The notes: generated from the letters alone by a model not told the origin. Shown: positions 23,901-36,860, counted from the stretch's first letter. The stretch: DNA of 64,000 bases from Liquidambar formosana (GCA_039720395.1 CM077821.1:547108-611107); one strand, 5' to 3'. Numbers and translations are program-made.

Positions 23901-25733
23901 GATATCGAGGACTAGACTCATTTAATTTGATTGGGCTGAATTAATTTGTTATTGTTTAATAAAATTAATCACTTGCATCCGCTTGATTGTGTGCTTTCAT
24001 TCATTGCATTGTGTGCGCAATTATTGCATGATGAATTCGATTGTCTCTCGATGTATCCTTGCCAACTGATAGCCTAGTTCAACCTTGGTTTTCATGATTC
24101 CATGTGTTGGGCGAAGCTATCAAACCTCTCTTGCCTAGTACCTTGGGCTTGTCTTTGGGTATATTGAATGGACGAATCACGTACTGTTGGACCCACGCGG
24201 CATTCCTGATGTCACATGTGGTTAGGTATAAGGATTGGTACAAGCAAAGTTGAGGACCCTAACCTACCTTCTTAAAAGAAAGAAATACATGTAATGGGCC
24301 TTCTAGGACATCATTGGATCACCCTTATGCACACACTTTGTTGTAATGATATGCTGCCAAATTTTTGTGAGATGTGATGAGTGCTTGTGTTTGCTTTAAC
24401 CATGGGTAATGATTAAGAATTAATATTATGTGGCCTTACCTGCATACCTTTAACAAGTACTGTGAACCCTAAAAAGGTGAGGCCCACAAGGGTTGAAAAG
24501 GAAAATAGGTTTGAAAAAGATAAGGGAGTCCCCACCTTATTTTTTAAAGGAAACAAGGAAAACCTTAAAAACCAATTTTGTTTTAAGAAAACAAAATAAT
24601 GACTCCATGTTTGAAAAGGAAAGGCAAAAACAGTCTTTTGGAAACCAAAGAAATCGGGGATTCGGAGGCTAAGCTATGACATGGGAAGGTTCTAGGCATA
24701 GCCTATAGGCACCCATGTCACCCTTTCGGTCTCTTAGTTTATTTGGGCTAAATCAAGATCTTACCATACAAAAATCAGCAAGTATATCATCACAAGAATT
24801 GCATGCATATCATATATTCCATCCATAATAAACAAACAAAATCAAACAAAACAAAACTAGGATACTTAGATCCTAGGGCGGACTTGAACCTCAAAGCGCT
24901 TACGTACCATGTAGCGAAATACATGGATCAAAGTCCACGTAGTTCGATGAGAATTAGGGTTAAATCCTAATATAAACCTATGGTAAAAACCCTAGGTTTC
25001 CTTATTTGAAAGATAGAAAATCTGGTATTTAAACCAAGTTTGAAATGGAAATAACTTCCACAAGATGGAAACTTTGATGAAAAGGTAATTTACTTAATCA
25101 AGGAAACCTCTAATTATTACCATAGACTCATATTAGGAAATAACCCTAAAGAGGGAGAAGAGAGAAGATAAAGGAAGAAAAAGGTGAATTGGGGCACCTT
25201 CAAACCCTACTTACCTTGTGCAATATCTCCGAGCAATAGCAAGCTTAAGCAATAACGACCTTATTTGCACTAAAGCGATTATCACCCCTATTTGCACCCT
25301 TACATGTGCTCAAAACAAACCAAAAGAAGAAAATACAAATCTGGACAGAATAGTATAAGGGCCTAAAATCAGCCACTAATCATGCATATAACACAAATAG
25401 TGAAATAATATAAACCCTAATGCAATCCTAGAACCATAACATGCATAAAACCCTAAAATCAACTAACATGAATGCAGAAAATCATCACAGCTATTCTATA
25501 TGCAATAAATATACAACAACTATGAAGAAAAAGACAAAAAAAAGCCTAAACTACTATGCTATATGCAACACACCTAAAACAAGGGCAAAAGAAATCCAAA
25601 ACTCACACACATGCTTTAAACTATGTGAAACAGCCCTAAATCATGCAAAACTAAACATAAATGACATTCTAATCATATGTATTAACTAATGAAAGCGTCA
25701 ACACATGATAAAAATGCAAGCTTGAACATGAAA

Positions 25734-26100
25734 TAATAGCTATTCAATGCAAAACCCTAAAAAAGACACTAGAAACCCTAGAATCACAACTATGCATAAA
25801 ATCACATGGAATAACATTATAACATGCATAACACCTCAAGAACAACATTTTAGTCATGAATATTAACCAATAGAAGCATCAACATATGATAAAAATGCCA
25901 ACTTGAACATGAAATAATAGCTATTCAATGCAAAACCCTAAAAAAGACACTAGAAACCCTAGAATCACAACTATGCATAAAATCACATGGAATAACATTA
26001 TAACATGCATAACACCTCAAGAACAACATTTTAGTCATGAATATTAACCAATAGAAGCATCAACATATGATAAAAATGCCAACTTGAACATGAAATAGAG
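25734..26100. repeat. 181-bp tandem duplication inside one LTR
   Basis: The segment with CTATTCAATGCAAAACCC occurs at 25740 and again at 25921, nearly identical. The partner LTR has it once (about 35255-35430). The duplication arose in this LTR after insertion, or during reverse transcription. Confidence 0.85.
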
Positions 26101-26517
26101 CTATTCTAATTTCAGCACATGCAATAGAAATCCTAAAATCCCAACTATGCATTAAACCACATGAAATAATCCAATTACATGCATAACTCATTATGAATAA
26201 CATTTAAACCATGTATATTAACTATTAGAAGCATCAACACATGATAAAAATACTATCTTGAACATGTAATAGAATTATTCTAAGTGAAACCTTAATTTCA
26301 GCATAAAGAGAAAAGAGGTATACCTATGGTGGATGTCCCCTTGCAGCTGTAGAGACTTCTTCTCCTCTTGAAACATTCTCCTTCAAGCCTCCACACAAAC
26401 CCTAGCTCTCCTTTGGAACTCTCTCTTACTCTCTTTCTCAAGAAATTAGGTTAAATGCCTTAAGGATGGCTGTCATTGCCTCCAGGTGGCCCCCCATAGT
26501 GCTGAAGCATAGTGGGG

Positions 26518-26526
26518 TATTTATAG
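26518..26526 (-). promoter_or_regulatory. TATA box of the inner element's LTR
   Basis: The minus strand reads CTATAAATA within CCCTATAAATACCCC. The partner LTR has the same site at 35851-35859. Confidence 0.6.
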
Positions 26527-26710
26527 GGTTTGAGGGGAATCAACCAATGGTTGGGATTAAAACCCTAAATATCAATCCAAGGGTCATTAGAGACTTCCTT
26601 GGGGCTCAAGTAGGTCAAATAGGGCTGAAAATAAGATGGAATGGTGGCTGGAAGCAAAAAATCCGTCAAAAATAGGAAGGAATCCCGCTTCAGCATGATT
26701 TTAGGAAGGT

Positions 26711-26815
26711 GGCTCGGCTGACCACCCAGGGCTGGGCGGCTAACCACCTGGCCTTGGGCGGCTGACCACCTGGGCTGGGCGGTTAGCCGCCAGGCCCCAG
26801 ATGGTCACCCGAGCG
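26711..26815. promoter_or_regulatory. Dyad-unit cluster in U3 of the inner LTR
   Basis: Units such as GGCGG-CTAA-CCACC and GGCGG-TTAG-CCGCC recur every 21-22 bp between CTCGGCTGACCACC on the left and GATGGTCACCCGAG on the right, themselves an imperfect inverted repeat. The cluster sits about 185 bp upstream of the TATA box, the same place as in the outer LTR, but the stem sequence differs (GGCGG/CCGCC instead of GACGG/CCGTC). The partner LTR copy is at 36044-36148. Confidence 0.75.
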
Positions 26816-27522
26816 CGCCATCAGCAATTGCCTTATTTGAGCTCTTTCAGCTTCCAAATGTGTTTCGGGGGTCAAACGGAGTCCGATTTTGACGAAACGA
26901 AAGCCAAAACGACCGTGCTTCGATGAGGAATGTAATTTAAGACATTTTAGGGCAAAAATCCCTAGCCATGGCTGCATGGTTGGGTTTTACAAAGGTGGCT
27001 AACCGCTATGCACCACCGTCGCTAAGCTTAGGTATGCACATATGGTCGCACCGAATGCTTTCCAATTCAAAATTCAACCTTCGAAAACATCTTTGGGAAT
27101 GAAATTAAGACTAATTAAAGTCAAATGGGTGGGAATTGAGTGAAAATCATGAGCCAATTTGAGCCAACCCGAAGTGGGTCTCTTAACCAACTTGAACCGT
27201 ATTGAGCCATTTTAATCCCGAACTATCAATTCATCAAATTGAACCCATAAATACCTCAAATGCATTCTCATGAACTTCAATTGACAATTTAGAGATCAGT
27301 TCAAGGTTAAATGAAAGGTTTGTAACCTAAAAGACGATTATGCCCCTCAAGTCACAAAAGCTCTTATTATCCCTCAAGATCAACTCCAAATTGAACCAAA
27401 ATTCATATCCAATGTCCTTGTGATTCTAGAAGGCTAATGCAAGTAACTAGACTCAAAAACAAAACAAAAACATGCATAGAATGACAAACCCTACTAAGGT
27501 GGTGCAAAAATGGGGTGTGACA

Positions 27523-27535
27523 GAAGCCCCTCATT
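27523..27535 (-). other. Polypurine tract of the inner element
   Basis: The minus strand reads AATGAGGGGCTTC directly before TGTCACACC. The outer element has the same tract at 41278-41290. Confidence 0.8.
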
Positions 27536-27669
27536 GGTGCAGCAAGTTTCACTTGCGAACCAATGATAAAAGAACATCCCATTTTTGCTTGGGAAAGTAA
27601 TTGCATCAAATTCAAATGGAGAACTCCATCATCCTATGGAATTCATCACATGTCTTAAGCAATTAGAAG

Positions 27670-29830
27670 TCAATGTCTAGGTAAAGGTCAATACCTAGGA
27701 CAAGTAGAGGTAACTCTAAGTGAAGGTCAACACCTAGGGTGGGTACAAGTCAATACTCGAAGAGAATCAGTATTGGGAGTGAAGGTCAACACTCAGGGTG
27801 AGTAATAGTCAATACTCGAAAGGAATAGGTATCAGTATTCAGAGTGAAGGTCAACACTCGGGATGAGTACTAGTCAATACTCGAGACAAATATGTTTTAA
27901 CACTTAGAATGAATATGGGTCAATACACAGGGTGAGTATGGGTCAATACTCAGGGATGAGTATGGGTCAATACTCAAGATGAATATGTGACAATATTCAG
28001 GGTAAGTATGGGTCAATACTTAGGATGAGTATATATCGGTACTCGGAATGAGTATAGGTCAATACTCGAGAGAGCCAATAAAACATCGTATGGGTAAGGG
28101 TCTTACTCAAACGGGAACCAATGATGGTTAGCAGTCAATATCCATATTGAAAATCTAAAAAGAAATCTCATGAATAGAAGTCAATACTTAAAAACACACA
28201 AGCAAGGGTCAATGCTTACTATGAGTAAAGATCAATATTCACAAAGAAAAGCTTACAAGTAAGGGTCATTGCTTGAAATGAGTAGGATTCAATACTCATA
28301 GAGAAATTCACACGAGCAAAGGTCAATGCTCAAGATAAAATGTATATAAGCAATGGTCAATGCTTGAAATGAGTAGGATTCAATACTCATAGAGAAAATC
28401 ACTCGAGCAAGGGTCAATGCTCAAGATAAAATGTATATAAGCAAAGGTCAATGCTTGAAATGAGTAGGATTCAATACTCACCGAGAAAATCATTCGAGCA
28501 AGGGTCAATGCTCAAGATAAAATGTATATAAGCAAAGGTCAATGCTTGAAGTGAGTAGAATTCAATACTCACCGAGAAAATCATTCGAGCAAGGGTCAAT
28601 GCTCAAGATAAAATGTATATAAGCAAAGGTCAATGCTTGAAATGAGTAGGATTCAATACTCACATAGAAAATCATTCGAGCAAGGGTCATTGCTCAAGAT
28701 AAAATGTATATAAGCAGAGGTCAATGCTTGAAATGAGTAGGATTCAATACTCACAGAGAAAATTATTCGAGCAAGGGTCAATGCTCAAGATAAAATGTAT
28801 ACAAGCACAGGTCAATGCTTGAAATGAGTAGAAGTCAATACTCACGAAGAAAATTATATGAGCAAGGGTCAATGCTCAAGGTAAAATGTATATAAGCAAA
28901 GGTCAATGCTTGAAATGAGTAGGATTCAATACTCACAGAGAAAATCATTCGAGCAAAGGTCAATGCTCAAGATAAAATGTATATAAGCAGAGGTCAATGC
29001 TTGAAATGAGTAGGATTCAATACTCACAGAGAAAATTATTCGAGCAAGGGTCAATGCTCAAGATAAAATGTATACAAGCAAAGGTCAATGCTTGAAATGA
29101 GTAGGAGTCAATACTCACGAAGAAAATTATATGAGCAAGGGTCAATGCTCAAGGTAAAATGGATATAAGCAAAAGTCAATGCTTAAAATGAGTAGGATTC
29201 AATACTCACAGAGAAAATCATTCGAGCAAGGGTCAATGCTCAAGATAAAATGTATATAAGCAGAGGTCAATGCTTGAAATGAGTAGGATTCAATACTCAC
29301 AGAAAAAATTATTCAAGCAAGGGTCAATGCTCAAGATAAAATGTATACAAGCAAAGGTCAATGCTTGAAATGAGTAGGAGTCAATACTCACGAAGAAAAT
29401 TATATGAGCAAGGGTCACTGTTGGTGATGAGTAGGGGTCAATACTCAAAGAATGCTGAGAGATTGCGTAGGTAGAAGTCAATACCTAAAACAATAACATA
29501 TGAATAGAGGAGGCATGATAAAGATGTTTGGAATCAATACGAACAAGGGTCAATGCTCGAGAGGGGCGTATGGGTGAATACTCGGGACAAGTAGAAGTGA
29601 ATACTCGGAGTGAGTACATTTGAATACTCAGGGACGAGTACATGTGAATACTAGGAGTGAGTACATGTGAATACTCAGGGACGAGTAGAGGTAAATACTC
29701 AGAGTGAGGACATGTGAATACTCGGGGATGAGTATAGGTGAATACTCAGAGTGAGTACATGTGAATACTTAGGGACGAGTACATGTGAATACTCGGAGTG
29801 AGTACATGTGAATACTCGAGAGAGCCTATG
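27670..29830. repeat. Minihairpin tandem array in the inner element's 3' region
   Basis: Dozens of units of about 30 bp, each a 5-bp inverted repeat around an 8-base loop usually ending GTCAA. Examples on the plus strand are GAGCA-AGGGTCAA-TGCTC, AAGCA-AAGGTCAA-TGCTT and GAGTA-GGATTCAA-TACTC. In the centre (about 28270-29430) these three form a 91-bp higher-order unit repeated about 12 times, checked at 28411, 28502, 28593, 28684, 28775 and 28866. The flanks have other stems, AGGTA/TACCT and GAGTG/CACTC. At the 29560-29830 end the loop changes to CATGTGAA. The region is non-coding. Confidence 0.9.
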
Positions 29831-32105
29831 AAGACACTAGTTAAGTGGGGAGTCACTATTCATAAGACAGGAATGGTATAGAGACTAAGCCAACACCATA
29901 TGGAGAGAAACTATTAACCACACAACCAAAAACGAAAGCTAATCAAATACGATCATGGGAAAATGAACCTCCAAAACTCAATGAACACTGCATATTACTA
30001 ATGCACACATCAATTAATTAATCAACTCAAGTAAAATTGATTCACACAGATTTATGAGCACAAGTTCATGCACAGAAAGATTATCTAGAAATGGTTTTGC
30101 AAACCTATCATTCTTTTTCCTTAAAGACCTCTTTACATACTTAGCACAATCATGAAATTTTCAGAAGCATTTTTCTTTGTTTATAAAATGGTGGTCGAGC
30201 CTTCTTAGGAAACAATGCAATTTAGGAGGATCGGATCAAACCCATGAATTCTTTTTCAAGGTATAGGAATGGAGTGGAATCACCTCTTCTTCTCTTCTTC
30301 TTTCTTCGCTTCTCTTTTTTCAAAACCCTAACTTTTGCCTAGATTGCCCTTACGGGTTTTCAACTTAGCGGGTTGCCCTAATTTTTGCTTAGGCCGCCCT
30401 TTTGGGTTTTCAACCTAGCGGGCTCTTCTTCTTTACCTCTTTTTCTTTTCTCCATTCTTTCCTTTCTCACTAGTGCAAAGAAATGGAACTCATGAAGCCC
30501 CAGCCCATTCTCTTCACCAATTTATTTAAGTTCTCTTGAACAAGATAAACTAGCCCCAGCATTCATTCAAATTCTTCTTCAACAAGCATAATCAGCCCCT
30601 GGGTTCATAGCACATTCACATTTTTCAATTGAGCAAAATAAATCAGCCCCAATCTCACGAAATCATATGCCTACAGCTAAGGTAAATCGTTTCATAATGG
30701 TTACTGCTGCCCCTTTTCTATCATTAAATCCATGACAAGAGTCTAAGTTAAAAGGTAAGAAGATATAGAATTTGATGGAACCCACAAATGAATCATCATG
30801 ACTGAATACTTTCAAAGGACGAGGTCTATGACCACTAGAAACACACAAGACTCAAGAGAGGCGAAGGAGGAAAGTGGAGGGACATCCGAAGGACTCAAAC
30901 CAAACAAGAACAAGAAGAATAATCAAATCAACTTTCTCGGTGGCATGTAGTATTTTAGCTCACTAATTTAATGAATAAGACTGTTTCTTCTTAACTTAGT
31001 CACAAAGAATTGCCTTTAATGGTTGGTTATATGTAAAGCCTCTTTCTTTTTTCTTTTTTTTCTTTTTTTTTTTTTTCAATGAATTGGACCGCACCCAAAG
31101 TAACTTTATGGGCTGCCTACGTATCTCCACATTGATCTTCACAAGACATTTACAAAACAAACATTTCTTTTTTTGGTGGAGAATCAGGTCCTCGTAGTTC
31201 AAGAGATTCATTTTTCATTTTTTCAATAACCCTAACTTTTGCCTAGGTCGCCTTTTCAGGTTTTCAACCTAGCGGGCTTAGGCTCTACACATAACCACAT
31301 AAGGACCACCCTTTACTTGGCTTGAACTTCTCCAACGAGTCACGAACATGGGTTGTAGTCTTCTTTGATCATAAAACTCTCTTGATTGTTGTTGATTCTC
31401 CTTCTTGAGGCTTTTGGATGTTAATCCCCTCCCTCTTCTTTTTGTACTTTTTTTGTTTTTTTTGTGCACTTTTCCCTATTTTTTTTCTTTTCACAATTTT
31501 TTTCTTTTGACTTTTTTTTTGAGGGAGAGGGAAATAAACATCTCCAAAAGCTCACCATGCTAATTGATTTCTTCTTTTGATCTCTGAATTGCTTCTTACA
31601 AAGGTTTCAAAATCTTCTCAAGTTGCTTGGCCTAGGTCTTCATGTAGTGTAGTGGGCGGGTGGCCCTATGTTTACCATTTTGGACTTCTCATTGTTTCCA
31701 AGTTAATCAATTGCAGCTTATTCATCATTCATTATGTTTGCTCTTTTAGTGGGAAGAGCTTTCGAGCTTCTTAGGAAATATTTTCATGCCACTTTGATTG
31801 TCAATTGATTGAGGAGAAGAGAAATAGAGAGACAATGGAATTATTGAAATCAAAATTTTTTATTGAAGGAATGAAGGAGAACACATTGACAATGACTAGA
31901 ACTCAAAAGACTCAAAACTTCAAAGGACATTTGACTCGAAGATCAACAACAATTAACTAACTAGAAAACGAACAAAAAAAACTTAAACTCCTTATCATGG
32001 ACAGTCATGATAGAATTAGTGTAGCAGTAAGCACTAAGAAAAAACTTATTATCTTTCCCATCAACCTCAAGGCATCAGCATCCTTTCCTTGTGAATTAAA
32101 CATTC
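29831..32105. other. Non-coding internal region of the inner element
   Basis: Between the arrays and gag. It holds copies of a GGTTGAAAACCCGNAAGGGC-type motif (about 30345, 30400 and 31250 on the minus strand) and a TACGTAGGCA module (31110-31201). Both also occur in the outer element. Lys/Arg-rich ORFs here arise from A-rich tracts and are not genes. Confidence 0.6.
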
Positions 32106-32828
32106 TTATTCTTCATCTTGACTTGCGCTGCCAACATTATCCAAATCCCCATGAGTGTCAAAGGTTCCTTGAGCCTCATAAAGTCCCTCAGAATCAAGAA
32201 CCCCTATGCTAGCAAGAGTTTGAGTATCCTCTGAATGATATGGGCCATGAATTGGAAATTCTTGCTTAATTGTGGCAAGGGATCTTGGTGGATTGGCATA
32301 TGGCTGGGCTGGAGAGATTGGGTTTACGGTGGCCAAAAATGGTTTCATGGAAGAGCTTTGAAGAATATTTGGATTATTGGTTGGTGTGGAAAAATTGATT
32401 ACTCCACGGTCAATGAGGTCCTGGATCTCATGTCGTAGTCTATAACAATGATTGGTGTCATGTCCCCTACTTTGATGAAAAGCACAATATTCATTTTCCT
32501 TAAACCGACGAGGCAAAGGATTAGGAAGGGGTTTTGGATCAAGAGGTGACAATAAGCCCAAAATCGCTACTCTCGAAAAAGCATGGTTCAATGGCATGTA
32601 GAGTTCAGTAAATTGACGAGGTTCTTTCCCTACAGTTTGGGCCTTCAAATTTGCTCTGTTGTATCTCTTGGACTCGATAGCCCCTGAATTAGACTCATGA
32701 TGATTCATAAACTCGGATTGGGCTTTAGGAACAACTTGAACAATCGCCAAGATATCATTCAACTTTTGCATGATCTCACAAAGCATTCTCCTAATTTCTT
32801 CCAATGTCGTATTGCCAACTCCAGCCAT
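32106..32828 (-). CDS. gag: Truncated Gag protein of the inner LTR retrotransposon
   Basis: A 240-residue ORF with true ATG at 32828 (MAGVGNTTLEEIRRML). Upstream codons in the open frame have no ATG. It corresponds to the C-terminal part of a Gypsy Gag. An RQFTELYMPL segment (about residue 70) is followed by LLSPLDPKPLPNPLP, a knuckle of C-x2-H-x4-H-x4-C type in YCAFHQSRGHDTNHCYRL, then RHEIQDLIDRGVINF. The typical capsid N-terminal region is missing. The ORF is intact, about the same length as the outer element's ORF (246 residues) and alignable throughout. This suggests selection on a short nucleic-acid-binding protein rather than random remains. It would help package element RNA into particles supplied by an autonomous relative. 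Confidence 0.85.
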   Translation of the reverse strand: MAGVGNTTLEEIRRMLCEIMQKLNDILAIVQVVPKAQSEFMNHHESNSGAIESKRYNRANLKAQTVGKEPRQFTELYMPLNHAFSRVAILGLLSPLDPKPLPNPLPRRFKENEYCAFHQSRGHDTNHCYRLRHEIQDLIDRGVINFSTPTNNPNILQSSSMKPFLATVNPISPAQPYANPPRSLATIKQEFPIHGPYHSEDTQTLASIGVLDSEGLYEAQGTFDTHGDLDNVGSASQDEE

Positions 32829-33958
32829 GAAAGTGATAATGGGTTCCACTCTAATCTTTAACCTCTAGAAGATATCACGGGTTTAATCCAGCCCTCCTTC
32901 AAGAACAAAATCCCCTTTTTAGGCTATGACCAAAAATATTTTAACAAGATTTCCATGACTGCACTAAATTGGTAAGTGTGATCTTATAAAGCATGCCCTT
33001 AGGTAGACATCTCATCTCCAAGGGTACCTTGAAGTGTAAGGTGACGTACTAAGGGCATGAAGTCGAGTCACTTAACCTTAGGTTCTGGTTATTAACCATC
33101 AAAAAACCATCAAGAGTCACTTTCCCCCAAGTGTAGGCAAACTATGAGCTAGGTTTAAATAGTATATCTCCTTAGTTAGACACCTCATCCTCAAAAGTGT
33201 CCTTAAGACGGAAGGAGAGGTGACATACTAAAGACATAAAGATGAATAAGCCCCTACTTCTTAACCCTTAATCAAACACTTCACTCCAAACAAGCCCCTA
33301 TTGGTTTACTTAAAAGCCCATGATTGAATGGTCTTAGCTCACATACCTTTAATTAGTCCATCCTTCTTTTAAGGAGCCCCCTTGGGTGAAGGGTGGATGT
33401 ACTTACTAAGGGTACGTAGGTGAGACCATAAATCAAGTGTCAATCATTACACATGGTTAAAATAAACCTAAGCCTAGAACACAACTTATGAGCATAGCAA
33501 CACAACACAAGCACGGCATGATATCATTACAATCAAGTGTGGGTGCATAATGGTGAACCAATAGTGCCCTACAAGTCTGTCTACATGGACTAATGATAAG
33601 GGTAGGCTGGGGTCCTTCACTTGCTTGAGCAATCTTTATACCTAACCACATGTGGCATCAGGAACGCCGCGTGGGTCCAGCAGTACGTGATTAACTCATT
33701 TAATATACCCAAGGGCAAGCCCAAGGGTACTTGGCAAGAGAGGTTGAGAGCTTTCACCCCAACACATGGAATCAGGAAAACCAAGGTTGAGGCTAGGCCT
33801 GTAAGTGGCAAGGGACATCGATCCTAACATGCAAGAGTTTGCGCACACAATGCAATAAATGAAAGCACACAATCAAGCGGATGCAATGTGATTGATTTTA
33901 ATTAAACAAAAGAAATTAATTTAGCCCAATTAAACCTTATAGAGTCTAGCCCACAAAT
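32829..33958. other. 5' leader of the inner element
   Basis: Non-coding DNA between PBS and gag on the minus strand, with homology to the outer element's leader (for example 36861-37455 and 23901-24455). No ORF is supported. Confidence 0.6.
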
Positions 33959-33978
33959 CCCCAGTGGAGTCGCCAAAC
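33959..33978 (-). other. Primer binding site of the inner element
   Basis: The minus strand reads GTTTGGCGACTCCACTGGGG directly after the LTR end TTCACA at 33979. It confirms the LTR boundary also used for the outer element. Confidence 0.85.
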
Positions 33979-36855
33979 TGTGAACCCTAAAAAGGTGAGG
34001 CCCACAAGGGTTGAAAAGGAAAATAGGTTTGAAAAAGAAAAGGGAGTCGCCACCTTATTTTTTAAAGGAAACAAGGAAAACCTTAAAAACCAATTTTGTT
34101 TTAAGAAAACAAAAGAATGACTCCATGTTTAAAAAGGAAAGGCAAAAACAGTCTTTTGGAAACCAAAGAAATCGGGGATTCGGAGGCTAAGTTATGACAT
34201 GGGAAGGTTCTAGGCATAGCCTATAGGCACCCATGTCACCCTTTCGGTCTCTTAGTTTATTTGGGCTAAATCAAGATCTTACCATACAAAAATCAGCAAG
34301 TATATCATCACAAGAATTGCATGCATATCATATATTCCATCCATAATAAACAAACAAAATCAAACAAAACAAAACTAGGATACTTAGATCCTAGGGCGGA
34401 CTTGAACCTCAAAGCGCCTACGTACCATGTAGCGAAATACATGGATCAAAGTCCACGTAGTTCGATGAGAATTAGGGTTAAATCCTAATATAAACCTATG
34501 GTAAAAACCCTAGGTTTCCTTATTTGAAAGATAGAAAATCTGGTATTTAAACCAAGTTTGAAATGGAAATAACTTCCACAAGATGGAAACTTTGATGAAA
34601 AGGTAATTTACTTAATCAAGGAAACCTCTAATTATTACCATAGACTCATATTAGGAAATAACCCTAAGGAGGGAGAAGAGAGAAGATAAAGGAAGAAAAA
34701 GGTGAATTGGGGCACCTTCAAACCCTACTTACCTTGTGCAATATCTCCGAGCAATAGCAAGCTTAAGCAATAACGACCTTATTTGCAATAAAGCGATTAT
34801 CACCCCTGTTTGCACCCTTACATGTGCTCAAAACAAACCAAAAGAAGAAAATACAAATCTGGACAGAATAGTATAAGGGCCTAAAATCATCCACTAATCA
34901 TGCATATAACACAAATAGTGAAATAATATAAACCCTAATGCAATCCTAGAACCATAACATGCATAAAACCCTAAAATCAACTAACATGAATGCAGAAAAT
35001 CACCACAGCTATTCTATATGCAATACATATACAACAACTATGAAGAAAAAGACAACAAAAAGCCTAAACTACTATGCTATATGCAACACACCTAAAACAA
35101 GGGCAAAAGAAATCCTAAACTCACACACATGCTTTAAACTATGTGAAACAGCCCTAAATTATGCAAAACTAAACATAAATGACATTCTAATCATATGTAT
35201 TAACTAATGAAAGCATCAACACATGATAAAAATGCAAGCTTGAACATGAAATAATAGCTATTCAATGCAAAACCCTAAAAAAGACACTAGAAACCCTAGA
35301 ATCACAACTATGCATAAAATCACATGGAATAACATTATAACATGCATAACACCTCAAGAACAACATTTTAGTCATGAATATTAACCAATAGAAGCATCAA
35401 CATATGATAAAAATGCCAACTTGAACATGAAATAGAGCTATTCTAATTTCAGCACAATAGAAATCCTAAAATCCCAACTATGCATTAAACCACATGAAAT
35501 AATCCAATTACATGCATAACTCATTATGAATAACATTTAAACCATGTATATTAACTATTAGAAGCATCAACACATGATAAAAATACTATCTTGAACATGT
35601 AACAGAATTATTCTAAGTGAAACCTTAATTTCAGCATAAAGAGAAAAGAGGTATACCTATGGTGGATGTCCCCTTGCAGCTGTAGAGACTTCTTCTCCTC
35701 TTGAAACACTCTCCTTCAAGCCTCCACACAAACCCTAGCTCTCCTTTGGAACTCTCTCTTACTCTCTTTCTCAAGAAATTAGGTTAAATGCCTTAAGGAT
35801 GGCTGTCATTGCCTCCAGGTGGCCCCCCATAGTGCTGAAGTATAGTGGGGTATTTATAGGGTTTGAGGGGAATCAACCAATGGTTGGGATTAAAACCCTA
35901 AATATCAATCCAAGGGTCATTAGAGAATTCCTTGGGGCTCAAGTAGGTCAAATAGGGCTGAAAATAAGATGGAATGGCGGCTGGAAGCAAAAAATCCGTC
36001 AAAAATAGGAAGGAATCCCGCTTCAGCATGATTTTAGGAAGGTGGCTCGGCTGACCACCCAGGGCTGGGCGGCTAACCACCTGGCCTTGGGCGGCTGACC
36101 ACCTGGGCTGGGCGGTTAGCCGCCAAGCCCCAGATGGTCACCCGAGCGCGCCATTAGCAATTGCCTTATTTGAGCTCTTTCAGCTTCCAAATGTGTTTCG
36201 GGGGTCAAACGGAGTCCGATTTTGACGAAACGAAAGCCAAAACGATCGTGCTTCGATGAGGAATGTAATTTAAGACATTTTAGGGCAAAAATCCCTAGCC
36301 ATGGCTGCATGGTTGGGTTTTACAAAGGTGGCTAACCGCTATGCACCACCGTCGCTAAGCTTAGGTATGCACATATGGTCGCACCGAATGCTTTCCAATT
36401 CAAAATTCAACCTTCGAAAACATCTTTGGGAATGAAATTAAGACTAATTAAAGTCAAATGGGTGGGAATTGAGTGAAAATCATGAGCCAATTTGAGCCAA
36501 CCCGAAGTGGGTCTCTTAACCAACTTGAACCGTATTGAGCCATTTTAATCCCGAACCATCAATTCATCAAATTGAACCCATAAATACCTCAAATGCATTC
36601 TCATGAACTCCAATTGACAATTTGGAGATCATTTCAAGGTTAAATGAAAGGTTTGTAACCTAAAAGACGATTATGCCCCTCAAGTCACAAAAGCTCTTAT
36701 TATCCCTTAAGATCAACTCCAAATTGAACCAAAATTCATATCCAATGTCCTTGTGATTCTAGAAGGCTAATGCAAGTAACTAGACTCAAAAACAGAACAA
36801 CAACATGCATGGAATGACAAACCCTACTAAGGTGGTGCAAAAATGGGGTGTGACA
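33979..36855 (-). repeat. 5' LTR of the inner element
   Basis: 2,877 bp, nearly identical to 24461-27522 except that it has a single copy of the 181-bp segment. It drives transcription leftward through gag. Confidence 0.9.
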
Positions 36856-36860
36856 AGTAC

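Larger units (their letters stand above)
24461..27522 (-). repeat. 3' LTR of the inner element
   Basis: 3,062 bp, TGTCACACC...GGTTCACA on the minus strand. It is longer than its partner because a 181-bp internal segment is present twice. It carries a TATA box (26518-26526) and a dyad cluster (26711-26815). Confidence 0.9.
24461..36855 (-). mobile_element. Inner gag-only Tat-like LTR retrotransposon, nested in reverse
   Basis: A complete 12.4-kb element inserted in opposite orientation just inside the outer element's 5' LTR. Its target duplication is AGTAC (24456-24460 and 36856-36860). In its own orientation the 5' LTR is 36855-33979, followed by the PBS, gag (32828-32106), a long non-coding stretch, hairpin arrays (29830-27670), a PPT and the 3' LTR (27522-24461). 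The two LTRs differ at few positions by eye apart from a 181-bp duplication, fewer than those of the outer element, which fits the nesting order. No pol domain was seen. Confidence 0.92.

Noticed and set aside
25441..25689. 82-codon ORF repeated at 34959-35207
   Set aside because: It lies within the LTR pair and is repeated only because the LTRs are; on the strand opposite to LTR transcription and rich in simple codons.
27670..29830. CRISPR-like regular repeat array
   Set aside because: The spacing is regular, but the DNA is plant nuclear, the units are continuous without unique spacers, and the array lies inside a retrotransposon.
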